Positions 15,729 to 24,954 of a stretch of DNA of 64,000 bases are shown piece by piece. How positions within the stretch are numbered: the stretch's first letter is position 1; every line of letters begins with the position of its first letter. Under the pieces are notes generated by a model, which ran no database searches, had not been told where the DNA came from, and saw only the letters and a list, made by a program, of their open reading frames with translations. The translations under genes were made by a program, and so were the position numbers. This DNA is from JANQEA01 sp964466035 (lineage in GTDB: Bacteria; Bipolaricaulota; Bipolaricaulia; UBA7950; UBA9294): assembly GCA_964466035.1 (NCBI GenBank), contig CAYXLR010000003.1, forward strand, positions 67,040 to 131,039, in the 5' to 3' direction.

Positions 15729-16639
15729 TGCCCTGGATCGACCGGTTGAAGGCCGGCCTGAAGAAGACGCGAACCGGGCTGACCGAGCCGATCGGCAGGA
15801 TCCTCGCCGGCCGCAGGAGCCTGACCGACGAGGAGACCGAGCGACTCGAAGAGGTCCTGATCCGAGGGGACGTCGCCGCCGGACTGGCGATCGATCTGGT
15901 CGAAAACCTCGCCGAGGAGGCTCGCCGGGGCGGCGAGCGCGATCTCCTCGCGGCCCTGAGAGAACGGATCCGAGAGCGCCTGGCGGGATGCGAACGCACC
16001 CTCTCCCTGCGAACGGACGGCGGCCCGACCGTGTTGCTGATCGCCGGCGTGAACGGGACCGGGAAGACGACGACGATCGCCAAGATCGCCGCACACCTTC
16101 GCGAGGAGGAGCCGAACCTGCCGATCACCTTCGCCGCCGCCGACACGTTCCGCGCCGCGGCGATCGAGCAGCTCGCCGTCTGGGCCGATCGCGTCGGAGC
16201 GAACCTGATCCAGCATCAACCGGGCGGCGACCCGTCCGCCGTCGCGTTCGACGCCGTCGATCACGTCGTCCGAACCGGCGGGGTCCTGTTCGTCGACACG
16301 GCCGGCCGCCTCCAGACGAAGCACAACCTGATGGAGGAGCTGAAGAAGATCGAGCGGACGGTGGCGAAGAAGCTCGGACGCGGATCGGACGAGCGACTCC
16401 TTGTGCTCGACGCGACGACCGGCCAAAATGGCCTCTCGCAGGCGGAGCGCTTCCACGACGCGATCGATCTGACCGGGATCGTCCTCACGAAGCTCGACGG
16501 AACGGCGAAGGGCGGCGGGATCCTGACGATCTGGGACACGCTGAAGATCCCGCTGATGTTCGTCGGTGTCGGCGAGACGACCGAAGACCTGCACGCGTTT
16601 TCCGCGGACGACTTCGTCGAGGCGCTCTTCTCGGCGTAG
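15728..16639 (+). CDS. ftsY: Signal recognition particle receptor FtsY
   Basis: A 303-residue SRP-type GTPase that docks ribosome-SRP complexes at the membrane for co-translational insertion. It has the N-domain helices (1-90), the P-loop GVNGTGKTTT, DTAGRLQTKHNLMEEL and the specificity motif TKLDGTAKGG. The long acidic A-domain of E. coli FtsY is missing, as in many bacteria. The ATG overlaps the argS stop (TGATG), so translation is coupled. Confidence 0.96.
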   Translation: MPWIDRLKAGLKKTRTGLTEPIGRILAGRRSLTDEETERLEEVLIRGDVAAGLAIDLVENLAEEARRGGERDLLAALRERIRERLAGCERTLSLRTDGGPTVLLIAGVNGTGKTTTIAKIAAHLREEEPNLPITFAAADTFRAAAIEQLAVWADRVGANLIQHQPGGDPSAVAFDAVDHVVRTGGVLFVDTAGRLQTKHNLMEELKKIERTVAKKLGRGSDERLLVLDATTGQNGLSQAERFHDAIDLTGIVLTKLDGTAKGGGILTIWDTLKIPLMFVGVGETTEDLHAFSADDFVEALFSA

Positions 16640-16673
16640 CGAGAGACTGAACGACGACACGGAGGTAGCACGG

Positions 16674-19325
16674 ATGAAGAACGTCTTCTTCTTCAGCAAG
16701 GGGCAGACGGACGGCGACGCCACGATGAAGGAATCGCTCGGCGGCAAGGGGGCGAACCTCGCCGAGATGGCCGGGATGGGGATCCCCGTTCCGCCGGGCT
16801 TCACGATCACGACCGAGGTCTGCGCTTACTACCAGGAACACGACGGGGCGTTCCCCGAGGGCCTCGAGGCCGAGGTCGCCGACGGCCTTCGGAAGATCGA
16901 AGAGGCGACCGGGAAGGCGTTCGGCGATCCGTCGAATCCGCTCCTCGTCTCGGTCCGATCCGGCGCGGCCGTCTCGATGCCGGGGATGATGGACACGATC
17001 CTCAACCTCGGTCTGAACGACGAGACCGTCGCCGGGCTGGCGGAGAAGGCGGACAACGAGCGGTTCGCCTACGACTCGTACCGGCGGCTCCTCCAGATGT
17101 ACGGCGACGTCGTGATGGGGCTGAAGCCGGAGACCGAGTCCGATCCCGATCCGTTCGAGGAGATTCTCGACGCGGTCAAGGAAGAGCGGGGGGCGAAGCT
17201 GGACACCGATCTCTCCGCGGACGATCTGAAGACGCTCGTCGACCGATTCAAGAAGGCGATCGAGGCGAAGGCCGGTCGGCCGTTTCCGCAGGATCCGACC
17301 GAGCAGCTTTGGGGCGCCATCGAGGCGGTCTTCCGGTCGTGGGACAACCCCCGCGCGATCCGGTATCGCGAGCTGAACGACATCACCGGGCTGCTCGGGA
17401 CCGCGGTCAACGTCCAGGCGATGGTGTTCGGGAACATGGGCGAAGGCTGCGGAACCGGCGTGGCGTTCACGCGGAACCCGGCCACCGGGGAGAACGTCTT
17501 CTACGGCGAGTACCTGATGAACGCGCAGGGCGAGGATGTGGTCGCGGGGATCCGAACCCCCCAGCCGATCAAGGCGCTCCAGGACGAGATGCCGAAGGTC
17601 TACGACGAGCTCCTCGCGATCCGATCGAAGCTCGAGGAGCACTACCGCGACATGCAGGACATCGAGTTCACGATCGAGGGCGGGCACCTGTACATGCTCC
17701 AGACGCGAACCGGGAAGCGGACCGCTCCTGCCGCCGTCCGGATCGCCGTCGAGATGGTCGAAGAAGGGATGATCGACAAGGAGACCGCGGTGACCCGCGT
17801 CGCGCCGGAACAGATCGATCAGCTGCTGCATCCGATGTTCGACCCGAAGGAGGAGGAAGCGGCGGACCTTCTGACGAAAGGGCTGCCGGCGAGTCCGGGG
17901 GCCGCGTCCGGCGCGGTCGTCTTCTCGGCGGAAGCGGCCGAGCAGGCGGCGGCCGAGGGGAAGGACGTCATCCTCGTCCGCATCGAGACGTCCCCGGAGG
18001 ACATCGGCGGGATGAACGCGGCCCAGGGGATCCTCACCGCGCGCGGTGGGATGACCAGCCACGCGGCGGTCGTCGCCCGCGGGATGGGCAAGTGCTGCGT
18101 CGCCGGGGCCGGGGACCTGGCGATCGACTACGCCGCCCGCCGGTTCCAGGTCGGCGGGAAGACGGTCGAGGCGGGCGACGCGATCAGCCTGAACGGAACG
18201 ACCGGCGCCGTCTACCTCGACCGGATCGCGACGATCGAGCCCGAGCTCTCGGGGACGTTCGGGACGCTGCTCGAATGGGCGGACGAGTTCCGGACGCTCG
18301 GCGTTCGGACCAACGCCGACACGCCGGGGGACACGGAGACCGCCGTCAAGTTCGGGGCCGAGGGGATCGGCCTCTGCCGGACCGAGCACATGTTCTTCGA
18401 GGGGGACCGGATCATCGCCGTGCGCGAGATGATCCTCGCCGATGACGAGGCCGGACGGCGAAAGGCGCTCGACAAGCTGCTCCCCGTCCAGCAGGGGGAC
18501 TTCGAGGGGATCTTCCGCGCCCTCGACGGACGGCCGGGGACGATCCGCCTCCTCGATCCGCCGCTGCACGAGTTCCTCCCGCACGACGCGGAGGGTCAGA
18601 AGGAAGTGGCCGACGTCCTGGGGGTCCCTCCGGACGTCATCCGCGAGAAGGTGGAAGCCCTTCACGAGTTCAACCCGATGCTCGGCCATCGGGGATGCCG
18701 CCTCGGGATCACCTACCCCGAGATCTCCGAGATGCAGGTGCGCGCGATCCTGGAGGCCGCGTGCGCGGTCCACGAGGAAGGGATCGCCGTTCGCCCGGAG
18801 ATCATGGTCCCGCTCGTCGGCCACGTGAAGGAGCTGAAGCTCCAACGCGAGCTGGCAGAGCGCGTGGCGCAGGAGGTCCTCGCCGCCCACGGGCTGAGTC
18901 AGGAGGAGATCCCGTACCTGATCGGAACGATGATCGAGGTGCCTCGCGCCGCCGTCACCGCCGACGAGATCGCCGAGGAGGCCGAGTTCTTCAGCTTCGG
19001 GACGAACGACCTCACCCAGATGGGCTGCGGCTTCTCGCGCGACGACGCCGGCAAGTTCCTCAAGGAGTACGTGGCGCTCGGCATCTACGGCAAGGACCCG
19101 TTCCAGGTCCTCGATCGAGCCGGCGTCGGCAAGCTGGTCGCGACGGCGTGCGAGCTCGGCCGAAAAAGCCGTCCCGAGATCAAGCTCGGCATCTGCGGCG
19201 AGCACGGCGGCGAGCCGTCGTCGATCGCCTTCTGCCACCAAGTCGGATTGAACTACGTCTCCTGCAGCCCGTACCGCGTTCCCATCGCACGGCTGGCAGC
19301 GGCACAAGCCGCGATCGAGGAGTAA
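16674..19325 (+). CDS. ppdK: Pyruvate, phosphate dikinase
   Basis: An 883-residue enzyme interconverting pyruvate + ATP + Pi and phosphoenolpyruvate + AMP + PPi. It has an N-terminal ATP-grasp domain (GGKGANLAEMAGMGIPVPPGF), the swivelling phosphohistidine domain (GGMTSHAAVVARGMGK near residue 460) and a C-terminal PEP/pyruvate TIM barrel with the acid Cys in GICGEHGG near 840. It is full length. The ATG at 16674 follows GGAGG by 8 nt. It is the last gene of the spoVS operon. The enzyme is typical of anaerobes with a PPi-linked or reversible glycolysis. Confidence 0.97.
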   Translation: MKNVFFFSKGQTDGDATMKESLGGKGANLAEMAGMGIPVPPGFTITTEVCAYYQEHDGAFPEGLEAEVADGLRKIEEATGKAFGDPSNPLLVSVRSGAAVSMPGMMDTILNLGLNDETVAGLAEKADNERFAYDSYRRLLQMYGDVVMGLKPETESDPDPFEEILDAVKEERGAKLDTDLSADDLKTLVDRFKKAIEAKAGRPFPQDPTEQLWGAIEAVFRSWDNPRAIRYRELNDITGLLGTAVNVQAMVFGNMGEGCGTGVAFTRNPATGENVFYGEYLMNAQGEDVVAGIRTPQPIKALQDEMPKVYDELLAIRSKLEEHYRDMQDIEFTIEGGHLYMLQTRTGKRTAPAAVRIAVEMVEEGMIDKETAVTRVAPEQIDQLLHPMFDPKEEEAADLLTKGLPASPGAASGAVVFSAEAAEQAAAEGKDVILVRIETSPEDIGGMNAAQGILTARGGMTSHAAVVARGMGKCCVAGAGDLAIDYAARRFQVGGKTVEAGDAISLNGTTGAVYLDRIATIEPELSGTFGTLLEWADEFRTLGVRTNADTPGDTETAVKFGAEGIGLCRTEHMFFEGDRIIAVREMILADDEAGRRKALDKLLPVQQGDFEGIFRALDGRPGTIRLLDPPLHEFLPHDAEGQKEVADVLGVPPDVIREKVEALHEFNPMLGHRGCRLGITYPEISEMQVRAILEAACAVHEEGIAVRPEIMVPLVGHVKELKLQRELAERVAQEVLAAHGLSQEEIPYLIGTMIEVPRAAVTADEIAEEAEFFSFGTNDLTQMGCGFSRDDAGKFLKEYVALGIYGKDPFQVLDRAGVGKLVATACELGRKSRPEIKLGICGEHGGEPSSIAFCHQVGLNYVSCSPYRVPIARLAAAQAAIEE

Positions 19326-19383
19326 GCGCGCGAAGGTCGCTCGGCACTGGAGGCGCGAACGCCCGCGTCTTCTTGAGGATCTC

Positions 19384-19412
19384 TTGTCCGCGCCGAGGCC
19401 CCGACGTACAAT
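19384..19412 (+). promoter_or_regulatory. Promoter of the pantothenate/CoA operon
   Basis: TTGTCC (19384-19389), a 17-bp spacer and TACAAT (19407-19412) lie just before the AGGAGGAGG ribosome-binding site of coaBC. The leader would be about 22 nt. Confidence 0.75.
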
Positions 19413-19440
19413 CCGCCCCGGCCGAGCAGGAGGAGGGGCA

Positions 19441-20625
19441 ATGTCCGATCGCAACGTCGTTCTCGGCGTCACCGGATCGATCGCGGCGTACAAGGCGGTC
19501 GACCTGGCAAGCAAACTGACCCAGGCCGGCGTCTCCGTCCATACGGTGATGACCGAGAGCGCGACGAAGCTCGTCGGCCCGGCCTCCTTCCGCGCGATCA
19601 CGGGGCTTCCGGTCTCGACCGACCTGTTCGAGCTGACGAACCCGTTCTCGATCGAGCACGTCTCGCTCGCCGAACTCGCGGATCTCGTTCTGATCGCGCC
19701 GGCGACGGCGAACGTGCTCGCGAAGCTGGCCGGCGGCATCGCCGACGATCTGCTTTCCTGCACCGCGCTCGCCACGCGGGCACCGATCCTCGTCGCCCCG
19801 GCGATGCACACCGCGATGTGGGAGAACCCGGCGACGCAGGCGAACGTGAAAACGCTGCGATCTCGCGGTGTCGCCTTCGTCGGCCCGGTCGAGGGCCGTC
19901 TCGCCTCCGGCGGGGTCGGCGTCGGTCGATTCGCGCCGGTCCCGGAGATCCTCGGCGAGGCGCTCCGGATCGTCGGCCGCAAGGGGGACCTCTCCGGGAC
20001 GCGGATCGTCGTCTCCGCCGGCGGGACGCGGGAGCCGATCGATCCGATCCGGTTCGTCGGGAATCGCTCGTCGGGGAAGATGGGCGTCGCCGTGGCCGAG
20101 GCGGCGCGCGACCGCGGAGCGGACGTAACGCTCGTCTCCGGCCCGATGCAGGTCGCGCCCCCGGCGGGGCTGACCGTCGTCGACGCCGAGACGGCGGCGG
20201 AGATGTGCGACGAGGTCGCGGCCGCCTGTCGGACCGCCGACGCGTTAATCATGGCCGCTGCGGTCGCCGACTACGCGCCGAGCGCGCCCGCCGGTCGGAA
20301 GCTGAAGAAGGACGCCGAGAGGCTCTCGATCGAGCTCGAACGGACGGCCGACGTCTTGGCCTCGGTCGACGGCCCGCGGGTCCGCGTCGGCTTCGCCGCC
20401 GAGACCGAAAACCTGATCGAGAACGCGCGGAGGAAGCTCGCCGACAAGCGGCTCGACTTCGTCGTCGCCAACCGCGTCGGCGCGGAGGAGTCCCCGTTCG
20501 GCTCCGACGTCAATCGCGCGATCCTGATCGACGCGGAGCGCGAAGAGGAGCTTCCGCTCCTCGCGAAGCGGGAGCTCGCCGACCGGATCCTCGATCGCGT
20601 CCGCGACCTCCTCGCCGCCGAGTAG
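19441..20625 (+). CDS. coaBC: Bifunctional phosphopantothenoylcysteine decarboxylase / phosphopantothenate-cysteine ligase
   Basis: A 394-residue fusion for two steps of CoA synthesis. The N-terminal FMN-dependent decarboxylase (CoaC, residues 1-180) shows GVTGSIAAYKAVDLAS, the active-site His in SIEHVSLAELADL, and PAMHTAMWENPATQ. The C-terminal ligase (CoaB) shows the dinucleotide-like loop SAGGTREPIDPIRFVGNRSS and the segment AAAVADYAP. It is the first gene of an operon with DUF2520, panB, panC and coaX. Confidence 0.96.
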   Translation: MSDRNVVLGVTGSIAAYKAVDLASKLTQAGVSVHTVMTESATKLVGPASFRAITGLPVSTDLFELTNPFSIEHVSLAELADLVLIAPATANVLAKLAGGIADDLLSCTALATRAPILVAPAMHTAMWENPATQANVKTLRSRGVAFVGPVEGRLASGGVGVGRFAPVPEILGEALRIVGRKGDLSGTRIVVSAGGTREPIDPIRFVGNRSSGKMGVAVAEAARDRGADVTLVSGPMQVAPPAGLTVVDAETAAEMCDEVAAACRTADALIMAAAVADYAPSAPAGRKLKKDAERLSIELERTADVLASVDGPRVRVGFAAETENLIENARRKLADKRLDFVVANRVGAEESPFGSDVNRAILIDAEREEELPLLAKRELADRILDRVRDLLAAE

Positions 20626-20631
20626 GAAACC

Positions 20632-21519
20632 ATGGCGACTCGAAGCAGACCGCGTCTCGGCTTCATCGGTCCCGGCACCGTCGGCAGCGCCCTCGCGCGG
20701 GGCCTCACCGCGGCCGGCTACCCCGTGTCGCTGTTCGGTCGAAGACCCGAGCGGCTACGCCGCGTCCTCGACCGGATCCCGGGCGGCCGCCGCTCGGCGA
20801 GCGCTCAGGCGCTCGTCGACACCTCCGACGTCGTCTTCCTCACGGTGCCGGACGACGCGATCCGCCCCGCGGCCGAGTCGCTCGCCTGGGACTCCGGAAA
20901 GAGCGCGGTCCACTGCTCCGGCGCGTCGTCCCTCGACCTGTTGGCTCACGCTGCGGACCAAGGCGCGGCCGTCGGCGTCTTCCATCCGCTCCAGTCGTTC
21001 GCCACCGCCGAGCAGGCCGAGAGGAACCTGCCGGGGAGCGCGTTCGGAATCGAGGCCTCCTCCGACGCCCTCCTCGCGGACCTCCGGGAGATGGCCGCGT
21101 CGCTCGGCGGAACGCCGCTCACCGTCTCCGGCGACAAGGCGATCTACCACGCGTCCGCCGTCTTCGCGTCGAACTACCTGGTGACCCTCCTCGACGTCGC
21201 GTCGAGCCTGTGGCGGACCTTGGGGCTGTCGCAGGAGGACGGCCTGAGGGCGCTGCTGCCGCTCGTCCGCGGGACGATCGAGAACCTCGAGACGATCGGC
21301 CTCCCGGACGCGCTCACCGGCCCGATCGTTCGCGGCGACGTCGGGACGATCGAGCGGCATCTCTCCGCCCTCGCGGAGGTTGCGCCGGACGTGCTCCCGC
21401 TGTACAAGGAGCTTGCCCGAAGGGCGATCCCGATCGCCCGCGCCAAGGGAGGGCTCGACGAGGAGGCGGCGGACCGGGTGAGCGAGCTCCTCGATCGCCG
21501 GGAGGGAGGAGGATCATGA
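20632..21519 (+). CDS. Rossmann-like/DUF2520 protein, candidate ketopantoate reductase
   Basis: A 295-residue cytosolic protein. Residues 1-130 are an NAD(P)-binding Rossmann fold (GFIGPGTVGSALARGLTAAG, FLTVPDDAI, VHCSGASS). The rest is the all-helical DUF2520 domain (YHASAVFASNYLVTLLDVAS), the same overall architecture as 6-phosphogluconate-type dehydrogenases and ketopantoate reductase PanE. It lies between coaBC and panB, overlapping panB by 4 bp (ATGA). The operon has the enzymes before and after ketopantoate reduction but no PanE, IlvC or PanG. The role as the missing reductase is inferred from position and fold. Confidence 0.85.
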   Translation: MATRSRPRLGFIGPGTVGSALARGLTAAGYPVSLFGRRPERLRRVLDRIPGGRRSASAQALVDTSDVVFLTVPDDAIRPAAESLAWDSGKSAVHCSGASSLDLLAHAADQGAAVGVFHPLQSFATAEQAERNLPGSAFGIEASSDALLADLREMAASLGGTPLTVSGDKAIYHASAVFASNYLVTLLDVASSLWRTLGLSQEDGLRALLPLVRGTIENLETIGLPDALTGPIVRGDVGTIERHLSALAEVAPDVLPLYKELARRAIPIARAKGGLDEEAADRVSELLDRREGGGS

Positions 21520-22367
21520 AGAGAGTCACCATCGCGGACGTCCGACGGATGAAGGAGAACGGCGAGCGGTTCGCCGCCCTGACGGCGTACGACGTCGTCA
21601 CGGCCCGGCTCGTCGACGAGGCCGGGGTGCCGGTCATCCTCGTCGGGGACAGCCTCGGGATGGTCGTGCTCGGCTACGACAGCACGATCCCCGTCACCCT
21701 CGACGCGATCGTTCACCACACCCGTGCCGTCGTCCGCGGCGCGCAGCGGGCGCTGGTCGTCGCCGACCTCCCGTTCATGACCTACCACAAGTCGGCCGAG
21801 CAGGCGCTCGACAGCGCCGGCCGGTGCATCCAAGAGGGCGGCGCCCAGGCGGTCAAGCTCGAGGGCGGACGACCGGTCGCCGGGACGATCGCGCGGCTGA
21901 CGTCGGCCGGGATCCCGGTGATGGGACACCTCGGGCTGACGCCGCAGTCGATCCACCAGCTCGGTGGGTACAAGGCACAGGGGAAGACCGAGGCCCAGGC
22001 GAAGGCCCTCGTCGAGGACGCGCTCGCGGTCGAGGCGGCGGGCGCCTTCTCGATCGTCCTCGAGTGCGTACCGGCGGAGCTGTCGCGCCTGGTCACCGAG
22101 CGGCTCGCGATTCCGACGATCGGGATCGGCGCCGGGCCTCACTGCGACGGCGAGATTCAGGTGGTCAGCGACGTTCTCGGCTGGTTCTCCGATTTCGTCC
22201 CGAAGCACGCGCGCCGGTACGCGAAGCTGTCGGAGGCCGCGGCCGAAGCGATCCGCGAGTACGCCGACGACGTGCAGGGCGGACGGTTCCCGACCGAGAA
22301 GGAGTCGGTCTCGGTCCCGGCGGACGTGATCCGCCGAGTCGAGGAAGCCTTCCCGATCGAGCCATGA
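21516..22367 (+). CDS. panB: 3-methyl-2-oxobutanoate hydroxymethyltransferase
   Basis: A 283-residue TIM-barrel enzyme that transfers a hydroxymethyl group from methylene-tetrahydrofolate to 2-oxoisovalerate, giving ketopantoate. Typical segments are LTAYDVVTARLVDEAG, VGDSLGMVVLGYDST (metal ligand Asp), DLPFMTYHKS, AVKLEGG, and GIGAGPHCDGEIQV. It overlaps the preceding gene by ATGA and has GGAGGAGG upstream. Confidence 0.97.
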   Translation: MKRVTIADVRRMKENGERFAALTAYDVVTARLVDEAGVPVILVGDSLGMVVLGYDSTIPVTLDAIVHHTRAVVRGAQRALVVADLPFMTYHKSAEQALDSAGRCIQEGGAQAVKLEGGRPVAGTIARLTSAGIPVMGHLGLTPQSIHQLGGYKAQGKTEAQAKALVEDALAVEAAGAFSIVLECVPAELSRLVTERLAIPTIGIGAGPHCDGEIQVVSDVLGWFSDFVPKHARRYAKLSEAAAEAIREYADDVQGGRFPTEKESVSVPADVIRRVEEAFPIEP

Positions 22368-23215
22368 AGGTCGCGAAGACGATCCCCGACTTCCGCCGCC
22401 TGCGGCGGAAGCTTGCTGCCCCGGTCGGATTCGTCCCGACGATGGGCTTCCTCCACGACGGCCACCTGTCGCTCGTCCGCAGGGCGGGCGCGGAGTGCGC
22501 CTCGGTCGTGGCGTCCGTCTTCGTCAACCCGACCCAGTTCGCGCCGAACGAAGACCTCGCCGACTACCCCCGAGACCTGGACCGCGACGTGGGCCTCCTC
22601 GAGGAGGCGGGGACCGACCTCGTCCTCGCGCCGCCGGTCGAGGCGCTCTATCCGGAGGGGTTCGACACGTGGGTCACCGTCGAGCGGCTGACCGAGCGGC
22701 TGGAGGGGGCGTCCCGCCCGACCCACTTCCGCGGCGTCGCGACGATCGTGGCGAAGCTGTTGAACCTGGTCCGTCCCGAGCGTGCCTACTTCGGGCAGAA
22801 GGACGGCCAGCAGGCGCTCGTCGTCCGGCGGTTGATCCGCGATCTCGACTTCGACATCGATCTCGTCGTCTGTCCGACCGTCCGCGAGCCGGACGGGCTG
22901 GCGATGAGCAGCCGGAACGCGTACCTGTCGCCGGAGGAGAGGGAGGCGGCGACGGTCCTCTATCACGCCCTGCAGCGCGCCGAGACGATCTACGCAACCG
23001 GAGAGCGGGACGCCGTGACGCTCCGCGAGGCGATGACGGAGATCCTCGAAGGTGAGCCGCTGGCCCGACCCGCGTACGTCAGCGTCGCGGACGCGGAAGA
23101 CCTGGCCGAACTGGAGACCGTCGACCGGAAGGCCCTCGTCTCGCTCGCGGTCCGGATCGGGAAAACTCGGTTGATCGACAATACTGTCCTGCCACCGGGA
23201 CAGGAGTTGACCTAG
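22364..23215 (+). CDS. panC: Pantoate-beta-alanine ligase (pantothenate synthetase)
   Basis: A 283-residue enzyme joining pantoate and beta-alanine with ATP. The nucleotidyltransferase signatures are FVPTMGFLHDGHLSL and the KMSKS-like MSSRNAYLS, with FGQKDGQQ between them. It overlaps panB by ATGA. No panD (aspartate decarboxylase for beta-alanine) is in the window. Confidence 0.97.
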   Translation: MKVAKTIPDFRRLRRKLAAPVGFVPTMGFLHDGHLSLVRRAGAECASVVASVFVNPTQFAPNEDLADYPRDLDRDVGLLEEAGTDLVLAPPVEALYPEGFDTWVTVERLTERLEGASRPTHFRGVATIVAKLLNLVRPERAYFGQKDGQQALVVRRLIRDLDFDIDLVVCPTVREPDGLAMSSRNAYLSPEEREAATVLYHALQRAETIYATGERDAVTLREAMTEILEGEPLARPAYVSVADAEDLAELETVDRKALVSLAVRIGKTRLIDNTVLPPGQELT

Positions 23216-23226
23216 AGGAGGTCGCG

Positions 23227-24006
23227 ATGCTCCTCACATTCGACGTCGGCAACACGAACACCGTCGTCGGGTTGTTCGACGGCGACGAACTGACGGCGCA
23301 CTGGCGGTTCACGACCGAGCGCAACCGGACGGCCGACGAGCTTCGCCTGACGACCCGCACCCTCCTCGCCGAGAACGGCGTCGGGCCCGCCGATACCGAG
23401 GGGATCGCCGTCGCGTCGGTCGTCCCGTCGATCGACGCTCCACTTCGGAAGGGGCTCGAGCGGTTGACCGCCGGGGAGATCCGGTTCCTGACGCACCGGT
23501 CCTCCCCGATCGAGCTGCGGGTCGACGAGCCGTGGTCGGTCGGCGCCGATCGGATCGCCAACTCGTTCGCCGGATATGCGCTGCACGGCGGGCCGATCCT
23601 CGTGATCGATTTCGGGACCGCGACGACGTTCGACCTCGTCTCCGAGGACGGCGCCTTCCTCGGCGGCGCGATCGCCCCGGAGATGCACCTCACCGCCCGC
23701 GCGTTGACCGACCGGGCCGCGCAGCTCCCCTCCGTCGCGCTCGATCTCCCCGACTCCGTCGTCGGCAAGACGACGGCCGAGAACCTCCGCGCCGGGATCG
23801 TCTTCGGCTTCCTCGATCTCGTCGACGGGCTGATCGCCCGCTTCCGAGCCGAGGTCTCGGGCGATTTGAAGGTCGTCGCGACCGGCGGGAAGGGCGAGCT
23901 GTTCTACCGCGAACTCGACGCGATCGGGCTGTACGACCCGCACCTCACGCTGACCGGCCTGCTCCGATGGTGGCGAACGACGGCCGGACCCGCCCCGGTC
24001 GCCTAG
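23227..24006 (+). CDS. coaX: Type III pantothenate kinase
   Basis: A 259-residue ASKHA-fold kinase that phosphorylates pantothenate, the first step from vitamin to CoA. It shows DVGNTNTVVGLFDG (phosphate 1), GADRIANSFAGYAL, DFGTATTFDLV and TGGKGEL. It is the last gene of the operon, with GAGGAGG before the ATG. Its TAG stop shares the bases CTAG with the stop of the convergent gene 24003-24398. Confidence 0.96.
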   Translation: MLLTFDVGNTNTVVGLFDGDELTAHWRFTTERNRTADELRLTTRTLLAENGVGPADTEGIAVASVVPSIDAPLRKGLERLTAGEIRFLTHRSSPIELRVDEPWSVGADRIANSFAGYALHGGPILVIDFGTATTFDLVSEDGAFLGGAIAPEMHLTARALTDRAAQLPSVALDLPDSVVGKTTAENLRAGIVFGFLDLVDGLIARFRAEVSGDLKVVATGGKGELFYRELDAIGLYDPHLTLTGLLRWWRTTAGPAPVA

Positions 24007-24398
24007 AACCGCGACGCGTAGATCAGGCCGCCGATCACGCCGGAGACGATCCCCGTGAGGCCGCCGAAGACGAGCCCCGCGAACAGGCCGGGTGGGTTCA
24101 GGACGAATCGGAAGATCCCGGCGTCCGGGGGCACGACGGCCATCGACGATACCCAGGCGATCATGACGGGCACGACGGCCGCCAAGCCGCCGCCGACCGC
24201 CATCGCCGAGAAGCCGTCGTCGCCGCCGTTGCGGATCGTGGTCCGTCCGAACAGGAAGCCGATCCCTCCGCCGAGAGCGACGTTGAAGATCGCTTCCACC
24301 CTGGGAACGTGGACGAGCCGGAAGAGGAGGCTTCCCGCAATCGCGACGACCAACCCCCACACCGCCGCCTTCACGATCGACCGCACGTCGAGCCGCAT
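24003..24398 (-). CDS. Small four-helix membrane protein, unknown function
   Basis: A 131-residue protein with four predicted membrane helices (near residues 9-27, 37-50, 65-85 and 100-128), the last two glycine-rich (GLFAGLVFGGLTGIVSGVIGG). I do not recognise a family. The ATG at 24398 has GGAGG 4 nt upstream. Its leader (ATGCAGGGAGAGGGAGGC) nearly repeats that of the preceding gene at 24927, so the two start regions may have arisen by duplication. It is the last gene of the MarR-containing operon. Confidence 0.7.
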   Translation of the reverse strand: MRLDVRSIVKAAVWGLVVAIAGSLLFRLVHVPRVEAIFNVALGGGIGFLFGRTTIRNGGDDGFSAMAVGGGLAAVVPVMIAWVSSMAVVPPDAGIFRFVLNPPGLFAGLVFGGLTGIVSGVIGGLIYASRF

Positions 24399-24489
24399 CG
24401 AGCCTCCCTCTCCCTGCATAGGTTCAGGGATAGGGTAGCTCCATCTATTGGTCGAGGCAACCGGTAAGAACGGTCCGATCCCTGTCCTC

Positions 24490-24927
24490 TCACCCTTCGG
24501 CCGTCGGCTCGAACCACATCTTCGTCCCGTACTGGTAGAACTTGGCCCAGTCGGCGGCGAAGCACAGCACGGTGTAGTCCAGGTCGTCGATCCCCTGCGG
24601 GTAGTACCGCTCGCAGCCGTCCTCCCACAGGCGCTCGCGGGAGGCACGGTCCCGGAGGATCTCCATCCGCCCGCCGAGCGTCAGCCCGCGCCACGGCTCC
24701 CGTGCCCACTGCGCGAAGTAGACGCAGGCCCGAGGATCCCGCTCCAGCTGCCCGACGTGCTCGCTCGACGTGTTCGTGGAGAACCAGATCGTCTTCATGC
24801 CGTCGTGCTCGGCCACGATCATCGCCACGATCCGAGGCGCTCCGTCTTCATCCAGCGTGCCGACCGTCGCGATCGTCGATCGCTCGACCAGCTCCAGCGC
24901 GCTCGCCTTCACCTCGTTCTCGTTCAT
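24490..24927 (-). CDS. Pyridoxamine 5'-phosphate oxidase-fold protein
   Basis: A 145-residue split-barrel protein of the PPOX/general stress protein family (ATVGTLDEDGAPRIVAMIVA, IWFSTNTSSEHVGQLERDP, VYFAQ). Such proteins bind FMN, F420 or haem and often act in redox or stress responses. The substrate is unknown. It is paralogous to the protein at 25398-25871; both share the STNTSS segment. The ATG at 24927 follows GGGAGG; an upstream in-frame ATG at 24951 would add eight residues encoded by the leader. Confidence 0.85.
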   Translation of the reverse strand: MNENEVKASALELVERSTIATVGTLDEDGAPRIVAMIVAEHDGMKTIWFSTNTSSEHVGQLERDPRACVYFAQWAREPWRGLTLGGRMEILRDRASRERLWEDGCERYYPQGIDDLDYTVLCFAADWAKFYQYGTKMWFEPTAEG

Positions 24928-24954
24928 CGCGCCTCCCTCTTCTCCCTGCACCGT

